Notes: generated by a model not told the origin, from the letters alone. A DNA stretch of 64,000 bases from Merdibacter massiliensis (GCF_900155395.1 NZ_LT699726.1:1-64000), one strand, 5' to 3'; positions 52,399 to 61,738 are shown, counted from the first letter of the stretch. Numbers and translations: made by a program.

Positions 52399-52771
52399 CT
52401 GTTTTCTCCTGCTGCTCGATCAAGCTCTTTAGCTCATGCAATTCATCAGACGAAAGATTGCCGTTTTTGACAAATCCCATTACCATCTTAGACAGGGAAC
52501 CATCATATACGCGGCTTAGAAAACTGCGGCTTTCCGCAAGCTGGCATTCACTTTCTGATACTGCTGGATAATATAAGTATCCCTTTCCTTGACGTTTTGT
52601 AGTCAATGCTCCTTTTTTTACCAAACGGGCAAGGTATGTTTGAATAGTCGTCTTGCTCCAACCTGTTTCTTTTAACCTGTCTAATATTTCGGGAAGTGTT
52701 TGTGGAGAATTACTCCAAACAATCTTCATTACTCGCCACTCTGACTCTGAAATAGAAAGTTGCTGCTCCAT
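52382..52771 (-). CDS. BlaI/MecI/CopY-family repressor
   Basis: 129 residues: winged helix (ISESEWRVMKIVWSNSPQTL, WSKTTIQTYLARLVKKGAL) and a C-terminal dimerization helix pair. It represses until its M56 partner cleaves it. First gene of the operon with a strong promoter (52810-52838) that carries operator-like half-sites. Target genes are likely its own operon and the ABC genes downstream. Confidence 0.92.
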   Translation of the reverse strand: MEQQLSISESEWRVMKIVWSNSPQTLPEILDRLKETGWSKTTIQTYLARLVKKGALTTKRQGKGYLYYPAVSESECQLAESRSFLSRVYDGSLSKMVMGFVKNGNLSSDELHELKSLIEQQEKTDADTR

Positions 52772-52809
52772 AAAGCGCCTCCTTTGATTGATGCTGTGTA
52801 GTTTATTCT

Positions 52810-52838
52810 ATTATAGCATTGGAACTACATAGTGTCAA
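52810..52838 (-). promoter_or_regulatory. Consensus promoter with BlaI-like operator
   Basis: TTGACA and TATAAT are exactly 17 bp apart on the minus strand. ACTATGTAGT fills the spacer and AACTACAC follows the -10 box, giving TGTAGTT/AACTACA half-sites around the start. A perfect promoter held by a repressor fits the BlaI model. Confidence 0.75.
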
Positions 52839-53014
52839 CCATTGCATAGAATATCTATACGTAAAATTAAACGGAAAACTATGCCTGTCTACGCATTTAA
52901 GCCACTGAAAAGCCCGCTATTTCGGGGTTTCCCGGCATGGTCGATGGGCAAGGCAGGACAGATTATCTAATCCTCGCCAGAGAGCGCTTCTAAATCTGTA
53001 GGGAAATCCATAAA

Positions 53015-53052
53015 ACGTTGGGCATGGTAACTGTTAGCTACACACCCAACGC
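53015..53052. terminator. Terminator beyond the block B kinase
   Basis: ACGTTGGG and CCCAACGC pair; T7 follows on the plus strand and TTTTAT on the minus strand, so it can act in both directions. The remaining bases between 52839 and 53014 show no gene. Confidence 0.6.
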
Positions 53053-53079
53053 TTTTTTTCATAAGAGTTTATAGTGCCA

Positions 53080-54444
53080 TCACCACAAAAATGCTGTAAA
53101 CTTCACACCGTTTTCCGTATTAACCATGTTATAGATAATTTCGTGGTGATCCAGGATGGTTTTAGTGATATACAGCCCCAGGCCGCTGCCGCCGCTGTTC
53201 CGGTTCCGGGATTTGTCCACCCGATAGAAGGGAGTGAAGATACGCTCCAAATCTTCCTCAGCAATGTGGACGCCGGTATTCTCCACGGAAAACACCTCGT
53301 CTTTTTGGGTGACAGTAATCACCGCCCCCACCGGCGAATAGGTCACGGCATTTCCGATCACATTGGTGAACACTTTCTCCATAAGCCGCCGGTCCCCCTG
53401 GTAGTGGTATTCCGGCTGGATGTCCATGCGAAGCTCGATCTGCTTATCCTCCATCCGGCCACGGAACTGCTGGCAGACCTTTCGCAGCATTTGGCTGATG
53501 TCCAGGTCAGTGCGCTCCAGGTGGAAATCGCTGCCGCCCATCCGGGCCGCCGATAGAATCTCCTTTACCAGCGCCTCCATGTCATTGGTGGTTTTCATAC
53601 ACCGGCGCAGGTAAGTATCGCGGTCTTTGTATTCGCCAACCTGATAGATCATGCCCTCCAGTTGCCCCTTGATGATGGCAATGGGAGTTTTCAGCTCATG
53701 AGAGACGGCGGTGAAAAATTCCACGCGCTGCTTTTCCTGCTCACGCTCCCGCTCAATATCTTTCTTCAACTGCCAGTTCGCTGACCGCAGGCTGGCCAGC
53801 GCATTGCTGAGCTGCTCCGCCATCTCATTCAGGCTGGTGGCCAGCACACCGATCTCGTCTTTTCGGTTGACTTCACACTTCCAGGTCATGTCCAGGGTGG
53901 TCATCCGCTTTGCCACGTTGCTGATATTGACCAGCGGCTTAGAGTAGTACCGGGAACAAACTACCGCCCCAATGACGGAGATCAATAGAATCACAACGGC
54001 AATAAAGGGGATGAGCTTCAACAGGATGTCATAGGACTGCGCCACCGCAACCAGGGCGGCATTGGCAAATACATGGTAGGTCTGCCCGCCTTGCTGGAAT
54101 GTAGCGGAACAGCTCATAGAGGGGGCAGAAGTGTCCATGTTCTCCATATCGGCAAAATTCACGGAGAACAAATTATTCCCATAATCATCGTTGATTTCCA
54201 CCGAGGCGTTGTTCGTCATGGAAAATTCCATCAGACTGTCCGAACTGGCCTCCCAGCCGTTTCGCTCCAAAACCGCCACCAAGTCATAAAAATCGGAAGT
54301 GACTTGGCCTTCCAGCTCCGTATGGTAATTCCTCGGCAGGAAAATCATCACCATGCCGTAAATGATAATGCAGCAGACCACCAGCAGCGCCAGCATACTG
54401 AGGAAGGTTTTGGCCTGAATGCTTTGACTAATCTTCCTTCTCAA
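53080..54444 (-). CDS. Sensor histidine kinase of block B
   Basis: 454 residues from a TTG that overlaps the regulator's end. Membrane helix (about 13-33), extracellular domain of about 110 residues, second helix, HAMP (RMTTLDMTWKCEVNRKDEIG), H box SHELKTPIAII (about residue 246), N box VFTNVIGNAVTYS and G boxes. The extracellular domain is large, so it could detect a ligand directly. The paired regulator probably controls the FtsX exporter 5 kb away. Confidence 0.93.
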   Translation of the reverse strand: MRRKISQSIQAKTFLSMLALLVVCCIIIYGMVMIFLPRNYHTELEGQVTSDFYDLVAVLERNGWEASSDSLMEFSMTNNASVEINDDYGNNLFSVNFADMENMDTSAPSMSCSATFQQGGQTYHVFANAALVAVAQSYDILLKLIPFIAVVILLISVIGAVVCSRYYSKPLVNISNVAKRMTTLDMTWKCEVNRKDEIGVLATSLNEMAEQLSNALASLRSANWQLKKDIEREREQEKQRVEFFTAVSHELKTPIAIIKGQLEGMIYQVGEYKDRDTYLRRCMKTTNDMEALVKEILSAARMGGSDFHLERTDLDISQMLRKVCQQFRGRMEDKQIELRMDIQPEYHYQGDRRLMEKVFTNVIGNAVTYSPVGAVITVTQKDEVFSVENTGVHIAEEDLERIFTPFYRVDKSRNRNSGGSGLGLYITKTILDHHEIIYNMVNTENGVKFTAFLW

Positions 54445-55102
54445 TTTTATATCCCGCCCCTCTCATGGTTTCTATGTAGTCCACACCCAGCTTTTTACGG
54501 ATGTTCTTGATGTGGGTATTCACGATTTTTTCATCGCCAATATAGTCGTAGCCCCAAACCGTGTCCAGCAGCCTTTCCCTGGACACCACCCGGCCCTGGT
54601 TCTCCAGAAGGAGCTTCAAAATCTCAAATTCCCTGGTGGTCAGGGAAACGCTTTCTGTTCCAACAAGGACGGTAAGGCTGTCCGTGTCCACCGTGATTTC
54701 CTTATAGCGGATCACGGTATTGGGCGCAGCGCCGCCCTGTTCAGCCCGACGCAGCACCGCTTCGATATGCTTCATCACAACCGGCATGGAAAAGGGCTTG
54801 GTGATATAATCATCTGCCAGAGCGTCAAAGCCCTTCATCTGGCTATCCTCATCATCCAATGCGGTGAGCATGATGATGGGAACCCGGCTCTCCTTCCGCA
54901 GAATCTCACATACGGCAAAGCCATCAATTTTCGGGAGCATTAAATCCAGAAGCACCAGATCGGGCTTGTTCGCCCGGAACTGTTCAATACCTTCCAGGCC
55001 ATCAGCAGCCAGTACCACCGTGTAGCCTGCGTCCTCCAGGAACGCCTTGATGATATTCTGAATGGATTCTTCATCCTCTATAATCAAAATCATTTTTGAC
55101 AT
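54428..55102 (-). CDS. OmpR-family response regulator of block B
   Basis: 224 residues from ATG 55102 (MSKMILIIEDEES), with GGAGGTG upstream; the longer frame to 55135 starts inside the promoter repeats. Receiver (phosphoacceptor in LVLLDLMLPKIDGF) and winged helix (LTTREFEILKLLLENQGRVVS, NTHIKNIRKKLG). Its own promoter has the AGGTGGAGT pair also seen at the exporter promoter, which suggests autoregulation. Confidence 0.94.
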   Translation of the reverse strand: MSKMILIIEDEESIQNIIKAFLEDAGYTVVLAADGLEGIEQFRANKPDLVLLDLMLPKIDGFAVCEILRKESRVPIIMLTALDDEDSQMKGFDALADDYITKPFSMPVVMKHIEAVLRRAEQGGAAPNTVIRYKEITVDTDSLTVLVGTESVSLTTREFEILKLLLENQGRVVSRERLLDTVWGYDYIGDEKIVNTHIKNIRKKLGVDYIETMRGAGYKIEKED

Positions 55103-55117
55103 CGCTTGCACCTCCAA

Positions 55118-55160
55118 AGGTAGTGTAGCATACAAAGGTGGAGTTTAGGTGGAGAAGGGG
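55118..55160 (-). promoter_or_regulatory. Response-regulator box at the regulator's own promoter
   Basis: AGGTGGAGT (55136-55144) and AGGTGGAGA (55147-55155) are 11 bp apart on the plus strand. On the minus strand a -10-like TACACT follows, then the RBS. Spacing and orientation match 48910-48950. Confidence 0.7.
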
Positions 55161-55293
55161 GCTTTTTTTGAAAAATCCCTCTGTTCATATTATACCTGAA
55201 CTACAATGCCAGAAAAAGTGTGCGAATTTGAATTTTGTATATCCTCATAGCACGAGATTGTATGACAGGCTGTTTCTATTTGAGGAAGTCAAA

Positions 55294-55331
55294 AATGCCC
55301 CTCACCCAACAATATCCAGGTGAGGGGCATT
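55294..55331 (-). terminator. Terminator after sigma-like gene copy 3
   Basis: AATGCCCCTCACC and GGTGAGGGGCATT form a perfect 13-bp stem followed by TTTTGAC on the minus strand. Confidence 0.85.
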
Positions 55332-55335
55332 AGAT

Positions 55336-55788
55336 TTAACTCTCCAATAAGAGCTTCAACTTTTTGAGGACCTTTATTTTCCGAACATGAACAGCATTGC
55401 GGTACACGCCAAGTTCATCTGCATATTGCCGTTCTGTCTTTTCCTCAAAGAACAGCGCCTGGATCAGCGCACGTTCCTCTGGAGTCAGCAGGGAAAGCGC
55501 GGTATGTAGCTTGTCCACTTCCAGCTTGTGAAGCACCACGCTCTCCACACTTTCCTGCTCATCGGAGAATTGCTGGGCATTTTCATCCACCAGCCGGTCC
55601 AAAGAATCTTCGCGGCTTGGGATGATCTGCACCACTTGGCCCTCCTTTCCGAGAACGAACCGCTCAGTTTTCAAATCGTTCTCAAAATAGCGCATTTTCC
55701 GGTCGCCCTGCATATAGGCCCGGTACACTTCATCCGTGACCTCGACAAATTGGCCGCGAATCCATATTCTTTTTTTATTAGCGTCCAC
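55336..55788 (-). CDS. Small sigma-70-like regulator, copy 3
   Basis: 150 residues, GTG start, same leader and RBS as copies 1 and 2. Differences include DANKK for DADKK at the start, EVDKLHTAL for EVDRLHTAL, and the ending KIKVLKKLKLLLES. It lies between block C and the block B regulator. Confidence 0.85.
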   Translation of the reverse strand: MDANKKRIWIRGQFVEVTDEVYRAYMQGDRKMRYFENDLKTERFVLGKEGQVVQIIPSREDSLDRLVDENAQQFSDEQESVESVVLHKLEVDKLHTALSLLTPEERALIQALFFEEKTERQYADELGVYRNAVHVRKIKVLKKLKLLLES

Positions 55789-55803
55789 GCTGTTTTACCT
55801 CCG

Positions 55804-55931
55804 ATCAGTCTGAATTGCGAGAAATTCAGACTGGTCAGGCGGCCCCCTACAACGTGGAAATGATGGGGTTCCTCTATATAGAAAAACGCACCTGCAGAAT
55901 GAGACAACAGCCCCAACAGCAAGTGCGTTTC
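55804..55931 (-). promoter_or_regulatory. Structured leader of sigma-like copy 3
   Basis: Same two hairpins as in copies 1 and 2: the terminator-like stem at 55882-55931 and the CAGTCTGAATT/AATTCAGACTG stem just before the RBS. Confidence 0.6.
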
Positions 55932-56254
55932 TTTTTAGTTCGTGTAAATCATGGCATGATAGTTCAGTGTGAAGGGCGTAAAGCCACGATGAACAGCAAG
56001 CGGCTTTTTTGATAGCCTGCGCCCTGTCGCATTATGTCGAAACGCTCTTTGTTTCATGGCGGCTCCCTCCTGAAGCCGCCGTGTCAGCGTATAGGCGTCA
56101 CTCCTTTGTTGAGGGCATAAGGAACGGCGGCCTTGATGTTACTCAAAACCGCCGCAGTACCCTGAAAATCCATTATGGGCGCACAAAGCTACCTGCCCTG
56201 CAACGGTTTTTTCTTTCCCCGTTTAGCGGGGCAGGATAGCTTGTCTTATTCGTT

Positions 56255-56704
56255 TTATTCTTGCTCTTGTGCGGCTGCCTCTTTCAGCCGCGAAAAGCTC
56301 TCATCGCTGATAATGTGTTCAATCCGGCAAGCGTCGGCCTCCGCAGTCCTGGGGTCAACGCCTGCGGCGATAAGCTGCTCGGTAAAAAAGCAATGGCGCT
56401 CATAGATTTTTTCAGCAACCTCGCGGCCCACATCGGTCAGATGGAGAAAGTGATCTTCGTCCATTGTAAGAAAGCCGCCGTCCCGCAAGGTAGCCACTGC
56501 ATGGCACACGCTGGGCTTTGACACCTCCATGTGCCGGGCCACATCTACGGAGCGCACCATACCGAGTTTCTTTTGGAGAACAAGGATGGTTTCCAGGTAG
56601 TCCTCCCCGGACGGAGTTATTACGGGCTTCATAAACTCTTTGCGCTCCTTTGCCTGTTTTTGTTGCAATTCTTCCCATGCTTCACGAATAATCAAAGAAA
56701 ACAC
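56255..56704 (-). CDS. DtxR/MntR-family metal-dependent regulator
   Basis: 149 residues. A winged HTH (TPSGEDYLETILVLQKKLG, RSVDVARHMEVSKPSVCHAVA) and a dimerization/metal domain (VAEKIYERHCFFTEQLIAAGVD, then AEADACRIEHIISDES) with Cys, His and Glu ligands in the DtxR positions. No SH3-like third domain. GTG 56704 has AAAGGGGG 9 nt upstream; an internal ATG at 56632 (MKPVITPSG) matches the family's usual start. Last gene of the block C operon, so metal status probably feeds back on the transporters. Confidence 0.9.
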   Translation of the reverse strand: MFSLIIREAWEELQQKQAKERKEFMKPVITPSGEDYLETILVLQKKLGMVRSVDVARHMEVSKPSVCHAVATLRDGGFLTMDEDHFLHLTDVGREVAEKIYERHCFFTEQLIAAGVDPRTAEADACRIEHIISDESFSRLKEAAAQEQE

Positions 56705-56757
56705 CTTGGCACGCCCCCTTTCAAGAATAATAGGTTCTGATGTTTATGCAAAAGAAA

Positions 56758-58488
56758 TCACTTTAGTTTCCAGCCACTTGCCAGTTCACGCTGTTTCCAA
56801 AAACGACTATAAATTCCATCTTGAGAAATCAGTTCTGCGTGTGTTCCTTTTTGCGCCACTTTGCCATCCGATATAACGACAATCTGATTGGCATTTTTTA
56901 CTGTTGATAAGCGATGTGCAATGGAAATCAGTGTTTTTCCCTTTGTAAGTTGTTCAATCGCTGCCAACAGTTCATGTTCATTCTCCGGGTCAACGCTGGA
57001 TGTTGCTTCATCCAGGATAATGATTGGAGCATCTTTCAAAATGGCTCTCGCTATGGAAACACGCTGCTTTTCACCGCCAGACAAAGTAGAGCCACCTTCA
57101 CCCACCTTTGTGTTATATCCTTCGGGCAAAGATACGATAAAGTCATGGCATTGAGCCTTTTTTGCTGCCTCCACGATTTGCTCATGGCTTGCATCAGGAT
57201 TGCCAAAGCGAATATTATTCTCAATGGTATCATTGAAAAGGTAGACGCTTTGAAAGACCATGCTGATATATTGCATAAGGCTATCCGCAGTGTAATTTTT
57301 TACATCCTGCCCGTCCACAAGAGCCTGACCTTCTTGAACATCCCAAAAGCGGGCAATCAGGTTGCAAAGGGTTGTTTTACCCGATCCCGATGGCCCCACA
57401 ATCGCGCAGGTGGTTCCCTGTGGGATAAGCAGAGAAACATGGTCGATAATTTTTCTGGACTTTTCATATCCAAAAGATACATCCCGAAGCTCAATATCAA
57501 ACCGTTTCGGGACAAGTTTATTTGATGTTGTGTCCATCTGCGGGATGTTCGTAACTTCTTCCAGGCGGTTTAAGCCAGCGGTGACGACACGGGAAAGAAA
57601 CGCACCATTTCCCATCTGCTCCATTTCGGAAAAAATGATAAAGGCACTGACAATCACCATGAGGCACCACGGCAACGATAAACTTCCCGCCAGATACAAA
57701 AGAACGGCGGCTAACATCAAAACACTGCCGGTTATCTTGTAAACAGCAGAGTACCATTTCATCAAAGCCATAGAAGCGTGTTCCTGTGCAAGATCAGCTT
57801 CTTTCTTTTTGCGAAAAGAGGCATAAACGGCATTTTCGCTACCATCCGCTTGGGAAAAGGCACGAAGCACCGCAATTCCCCGGATATATTCCAACGCCTG
57901 AGTCGTCATATCTTCTTGCGCCGCCAATACTTTCGGTGCGTGTTCCCTTGCAACTTGTCCAATAGCATGAAGAATTAGGATGCCGACAAGGGAACCTGCA
58001 AGGGTGATTACTGCAAAAACAGGAACGGAAAATAGGAAGAATACGATCATTACCAGCGCCATCAACGCTCCGCTGGTCAGATCAGTGACCGCCATCATGG
58101 AATATTGTTCCAACTCTGTTACTGTCGTTGTAAGTACATTCTGAATACTTCCCAAACGCTGCTCGGAAAAATATCCCATAGGTGCTTTTCGCATGAGGGC
58201 GCCAACATGAAGTCTGTAATCACGGAATATATCAAAGCCCTTAGCACTCATGGAAATATCCATAAGCCACTGAAAAAAGAAACGGCCCAACACACTGATA
58301 CACAAGACAGCAAGAGCTTTCCAGATCACATCCATTGTCAGGCTGTCCAGATCAGAGGCAACAATATAAACCGCCCATAAAACCATTGCCATACATACGC
58401 TTTGCAGGAAATTAAAGAGGATGCCCAGCAAGATTTTTGATTTATGCTTTCCCGCCAGATTGAGTATTCTTTTAATCATAGCAATCAT
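56758..58488 (-). CDS. ABC transporter, fused membrane and ATPase domains (YbtQ/IrtB-like)
   Basis: 576 residues: six-helix exporter-type membrane domain (1-310), then ATPase domain with Walker A GPSGSGKTT, signature LSGGEKQRVSIARAIL, Walker B IIILDEATSSVDP and switch histidine IAHRLSTV. In YbtPQ and IrtAB, pairs with this fold import metal-siderophores. The gene overlaps no neighbour but lies 3 bp from its partner. Direction of transport is inferred from context. Confidence 0.9.
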   Translation of the reverse strand: MIAMIKRILNLAGKHKSKILLGILFNFLQSVCMAMVLWAVYIVASDLDSLTMDVIWKALAVLCISVLGRFFFQWLMDISMSAKGFDIFRDYRLHVGALMRKAPMGYFSEQRLGSIQNVLTTTVTELEQYSMMAVTDLTSGALMALVMIVFFLFSVPVFAVITLAGSLVGILILHAIGQVAREHAPKVLAAQEDMTTQALEYIRGIAVLRAFSQADGSENAVYASFRKKKEADLAQEHASMALMKWYSAVYKITGSVLMLAAVLLYLAGSLSLPWCLMVIVSAFIIFSEMEQMGNGAFLSRVVTAGLNRLEEVTNIPQMDTTSNKLVPKRFDIELRDVSFGYEKSRKIIDHVSLLIPQGTTCAIVGPSGSGKTTLCNLIARFWDVQEGQALVDGQDVKNYTADSLMQYISMVFQSVYLFNDTIENNIRFGNPDASHEQIVEAAKKAQCHDFIVSLPEGYNTKVGEGGSTLSGGEKQRVSIARAILKDAPIIILDEATSSVDPENEHELLAAIEQLTKGKTLISIAHRLSTVKNANQIVVISDGKVAQKGTHAELISQDGIYSRFWKQRELASGWKLK

Positions 58489-58491
58489 TGC

Positions 58492-60246
58492 CTATCCCTC
58501 CTTCTTTTCCAGATTTGATGCTCCGACATACTGCTGCCACATTCGATGATACAGTGGACACTGTTCCAGTAATTCTTTCTGTGTTCCTCTGGCAATAATA
58601 TTTCCCTTATCAACGACAAGAATTTGCTCCGCATTTTGAATAGTGGAAAGCCTGTGGGCGACAACCACAAGAGTTTTGCCGTGAACAAGACGCCCAACAG
58701 CCTCTTGGATTTGAGCCTCGCTTTCGGGATCAGCGTAGGCAGTTGCCTCGTCCAAAATGATAAGGTTTGACTGTTTCAGCATAGCCCTTGCAATCGTAAT
58801 GCGCTGGCGTTCGCCCCCTGAAAGCCGATCTCCCGCGTCACCGGCAAAGGTATCATACCCTTGCGGCAATTTCATAATAAAGTCATGGCAGTTTGCGGCT
58901 TTGGCCGCAGCCTCTACTTCCTGATCAGACGCTTGTGGGTTTCCCATGCGAATATTCTCTCGAATAGACTTATTAAACAAAAAGTTGTCCTGCGCCACAT
59001 AGCTGATTTCCTGCATCAACTGATCGAATGGAATGTCTTTTATGTCCTTTCCACCATAGCGAACGATACCGGAAGTCGCATCCCAAAATCCAGCCATCAG
59101 CTTTGCAATCGTTGATTTGCCAGAGCCGGAAGCCCCAACGATAGCGGTCATAGTTCCTGGTTTTGTCTGGAAAGATATGCCATGAAGCACTTCTTTGGTA
59201 TCGTTATAGGAAAATGAAACATTCTCAAAAGAATATGCACTTCCGTCAAATTCAACTTTCGCATCCGGGCGTTTTTGTTCTGGCGTTGCGAGGAAATCTT
59301 TGACGGGCTTCAGATTAGCGGTAATCGTTGTCAGCATTTCGCCGGCACTTGCCAGCTTCATCAAAGGCGCAATCGCACCAATGGGGATGATAATGCACGC
59401 AACAAGGATCGGAAGTGAAATCTGCTGGTTCATATAGAGGTATGCACCAATGGGCAGACTTCCCAGCATTGTCGATGGAAGAATTGCTTTTACCGCAGCC
59501 ATCCAAAACCAGCATTGCCGCCACCAATCAAGCGTACTATCATGGAAAAAGTTCACTGAATTAGAAAACTTGCCAAAAGATGCTCCTGTACGGCCAAAGG
59601 CTTTTATGACCTGGATGCCTCCAACATATTCAACCAGCGCTGCATTCATTTCGTTTCCGCTACGCAGATAGGTTTCCATTTTCTCACCATATCCGCGAAG
59701 CATCCCGAAAATAAAAGGGATGCAAAGAGGAATTGTAATGAGTGATGCCAATCCCATGCGCCAGTCCAACGCAAACAACAAAACAATGCAGGCTGCCGGA
59801 GCTGCGATATTTGAGGGGATTTCGGGGATAAAATGCGCTATCGCATCTTCCAATTTTGCAACATTATCTACAATGAGATTTTTATATACGCCGGACGGCG
59901 TTTCCAGCATGACGCCCATTGGAACCTTTCGCATTTTTTCTGCAATCGCACACCGAATGTTGCACAAAATGGTAAATGCAATCTTATGGCTGCGGCTGGA
60001 TGCAATAATACCGAGCAGAGTTTTGAGAATGATACCTGCTGCGGCAATTCCGGCCCAAATCAGTGTACTATGTATCGTTGCTGTACCTGCGAAAACTTCG
60101 TTGGCAAGCATGGCGGCGGTCAAATAGGGGAGCATACCAAATAACTCTGACAGAACTGTCAAAATTACAGACAGCGGCATCTTTCCCTTGGCATCGCCGG
60201 AAAACTCAAAAAGAGTTTTTATTGGATTATCTTCTTTCTGCTTCAT
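58492..60246 (-). CDS. ABC transporter, fused membrane and ATPase domains (YbtP/IrtA-like partner)
   Basis: 584 residues with the same layout: membrane domain, Walker A GASGSGKST, signature LSGGERQRITIARAML, Walker B LIILDEATAYADPE, switch histidine VAHRLSTI. It forms the probable heterodimer with the product of 56758-58488. It overlaps the ECF ATPase gene by 4 bp. RBS GGAGGGG. Confidence 0.9.
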   Translation of the reverse strand: MKQKEDNPIKTLFEFSGDAKGKMPLSVILTVLSELFGMLPYLTAAMLANEVFAGTATIHSTLIWAGIAAAGIILKTLLGIIASSRSHKIAFTILCNIRCAIAEKMRKVPMGVMLETPSGVYKNLIVDNVAKLEDAIAHFIPEIPSNIAAPAACIVLLFALDWRMGLASLITIPLCIPFIFGMLRGYGEKMETYLRSGNEMNAALVEYVGGIQVIKAFGRTGASFGKFSNSVNFFHDSTLDWWRQCWFWMAAVKAILPSTMLGSLPIGAYLYMNQQISLPILVACIIIPIGAIAPLMKLASAGEMLTTITANLKPVKDFLATPEQKRPDAKVEFDGSAYSFENVSFSYNDTKEVLHGISFQTKPGTMTAIVGASGSGKSTIAKLMAGFWDATSGIVRYGGKDIKDIPFDQLMQEISYVAQDNFLFNKSIRENIRMGNPQASDQEVEAAAKAANCHDFIMKLPQGYDTFAGDAGDRLSGGERQRITIARAMLKQSNLIILDEATAYADPESEAQIQEAVGRLVHGKTLVVVAHRLSTIQNAEQILVVDKGNIIARGTQKELLEQCPLYHRMWQQYVGASNLEKKEG

Positions 60247-61727
60247 AAAGCCCCTCCTTCCTCAGAACCGAAAAATTGTTGAACATGCTGTCCGTTCTGT
60301 GTATCAAACGGCCCATACCATTTCACAGTCCCATCCTCAATAAAAATGAAATAGTCACAGCATTCTGCAATCAATTCCGGGTCATGGGTAATAATCAGCG
60401 ATGTTTTCCCTATGGCGCTTAATTTCTTGAGGCAATTTGAAACCTCCAACATATGCCGATAGTCCAAACCGCTTGTCGGCTCATCAAAAACCATAATTTC
60501 TTTTTTTGATGCAATGGCACTTCCAATCGCCACGCGCTGTTTTTGCCCGCCAGATAACGAAAGGGGATGGATACTTTTTAATGCAGTTAAATCCATATCA
60601 TGCAGGATCTCATCAACTATTTCTTCACGCTGAGCATCGTCCGTATGTTCCACGCTTATGGAGATTTCATCTTCAACGCTTTCTGTAAAAAGCTGATGAT
60701 TGACATCCTGCATAACCAGATAGCAGATTTTCAGCCGCTGCCGGTTGCTGTATGTTTTACTTCCGAACGAGAACAAGCCTCTTGCCCGTTTCTCAAGCCC
60801 ACACAGGCAACGGGCAAAAGTTGTTTTTCCAGCTCCATTTTCCCCGATAATTCCAACAATCGCACCTTTCGGAATAGATAAGGTCGGTATTTCAATCCCA
60901 ACGCCATCCTTGTAATGAAACGATAAATCTTTCACAGAATAGCAGTCCGAACTATACGGTGTTCTGGCATTGGAGTCAAAAGACACTGGCGATATGGATC
61001 GCAGCCCACGGCGCTTGATTTCATCTGCTGACAGGCCCCAGAATGTATCAGCGGGCATATCTTCTTTGATTTCTCCATCGTTCATATAAACAACCCGATC
61101 TGCCACACCCTTCAAATAACTAAGCCGATGTTCAGCAACAATAACGGTCTTTCCCTGGGCTTTCCATCGCATGATAATATCTTTCAGCATCCAGATTGAG
61201 CGCCAGTCTAAATTAGAAGTGGGTTCATCCAAAACAAAAATGTCCGGCATGGGAATGGAAACTGAGGCACAGGCTATCTTTTGCTTTTCACCGCCAGACA
61301 GATGGAATAGATTTCGCCCAACAAGTTCTCCAATTCCAAATTCATTGATTGCGTTTTCTAAATACTGGCTGATTTGCTCAACAGGTACAGCCAGATTTTC
61401 ACATCGAAAAATCAGTTCACTGGTAGAGTCAATATTAAAAAATTGTGTGCGCGGGTTTTGAAAAACAGAGCCAACCTTTCGGGCTACCTTATGGATCGGC
61501 TGCTTCGAGATGTTTTCTCCATTAAGCAGGACTTCACCAGTGAGCTGCCCCTCATAAAAGCTGGGAATAAGGCCATTCAATAGCCGTGTGATTGTTGTTT
61601 TTCCGCACCCTGATCCTCCACATATAAGGACAACTTCTCCATCGTGAATAGACAGATTTACATTCGTAAGAGAATTGTCCTGTTCGCTGTCCTTATAGCG
61701 GAAGGACACATTTTTCAGTTCGATCAT
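60243..61727 (-). CDS. ECF transporter double ATPase (EcfA-A' fusion)
   Basis: 494 residues from ATG 61727 (MIELKNVSFRYKD), with AAGGAGGGG upstream. Two ATPase domains in one chain: Walker A GGSGCGKTT and GENGAGKTT, signatures LSGGEKQKIACAS and LSGGQKQRVAIGSA, Walker B IFVLDEPTSNLD and IMVFDEPTSGLD. It drives the T and S components encoded just upstream. The longer frame to 61820 lies inside the T gene. Confidence 0.93.
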   Translation of the reverse strand: MIELKNVSFRYKDSEQDNSLTNVNLSIHDGEVVLICGGSGCGKTTITRLLNGLIPSFYEGQLTGEVLLNGENISKQPIHKVARKVGSVFQNPRTQFFNIDSTSELIFRCENLAVPVEQISQYLENAINEFGIGELVGRNLFHLSGGEKQKIACASVSIPMPDIFVLDEPTSNLDWRSIWMLKDIIMRWKAQGKTVIVAEHRLSYLKGVADRVVYMNDGEIKEDMPADTFWGLSADEIKRRGLRSISPVSFDSNARTPYSSDCYSVKDLSFHYKDGVGIEIPTLSIPKGAIVGIIGENGAGKTTFARCLCGLEKRARGLFSFGSKTYSNRQRLKICYLVMQDVNHQLFTESVEDEISISVEHTDDAQREEIVDEILHDMDLTALKSIHPLSLSGGQKQRVAIGSAIASKKEIMVFDEPTSGLDYRHMLEVSNCLKKLSAIGKTSLIITHDPELIAECCDYFIFIEDGTVKWYGPFDTQNGQHVQQFFGSEEGGAL

Positions 61728-61738
61728 CGTGCCCCTCC

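Larger units (their letters stand above)
55336..56240 (-). repeat. Module-boundary repeat, copy 3
   Basis: Sigma-like gene plus about 450 bp upstream, closely matching copy 1 along its whole length, including GTCGCATTATGTCGAAACGC and the GGCGGCC...CCGCC hairpin near 56127-56153. No credible gene lies in 55789-56254 apart from this leader DNA. Confidence 0.85.

Noticed and set aside
51433-52771. Beta-lactam resistance locus (BlaR1-BlaI)
   Set aside because: No beta-lactamase or PBP gene is present and the M56 protein lacks the penicillin-sensor domain; the downstream genes are an ABC transporter.
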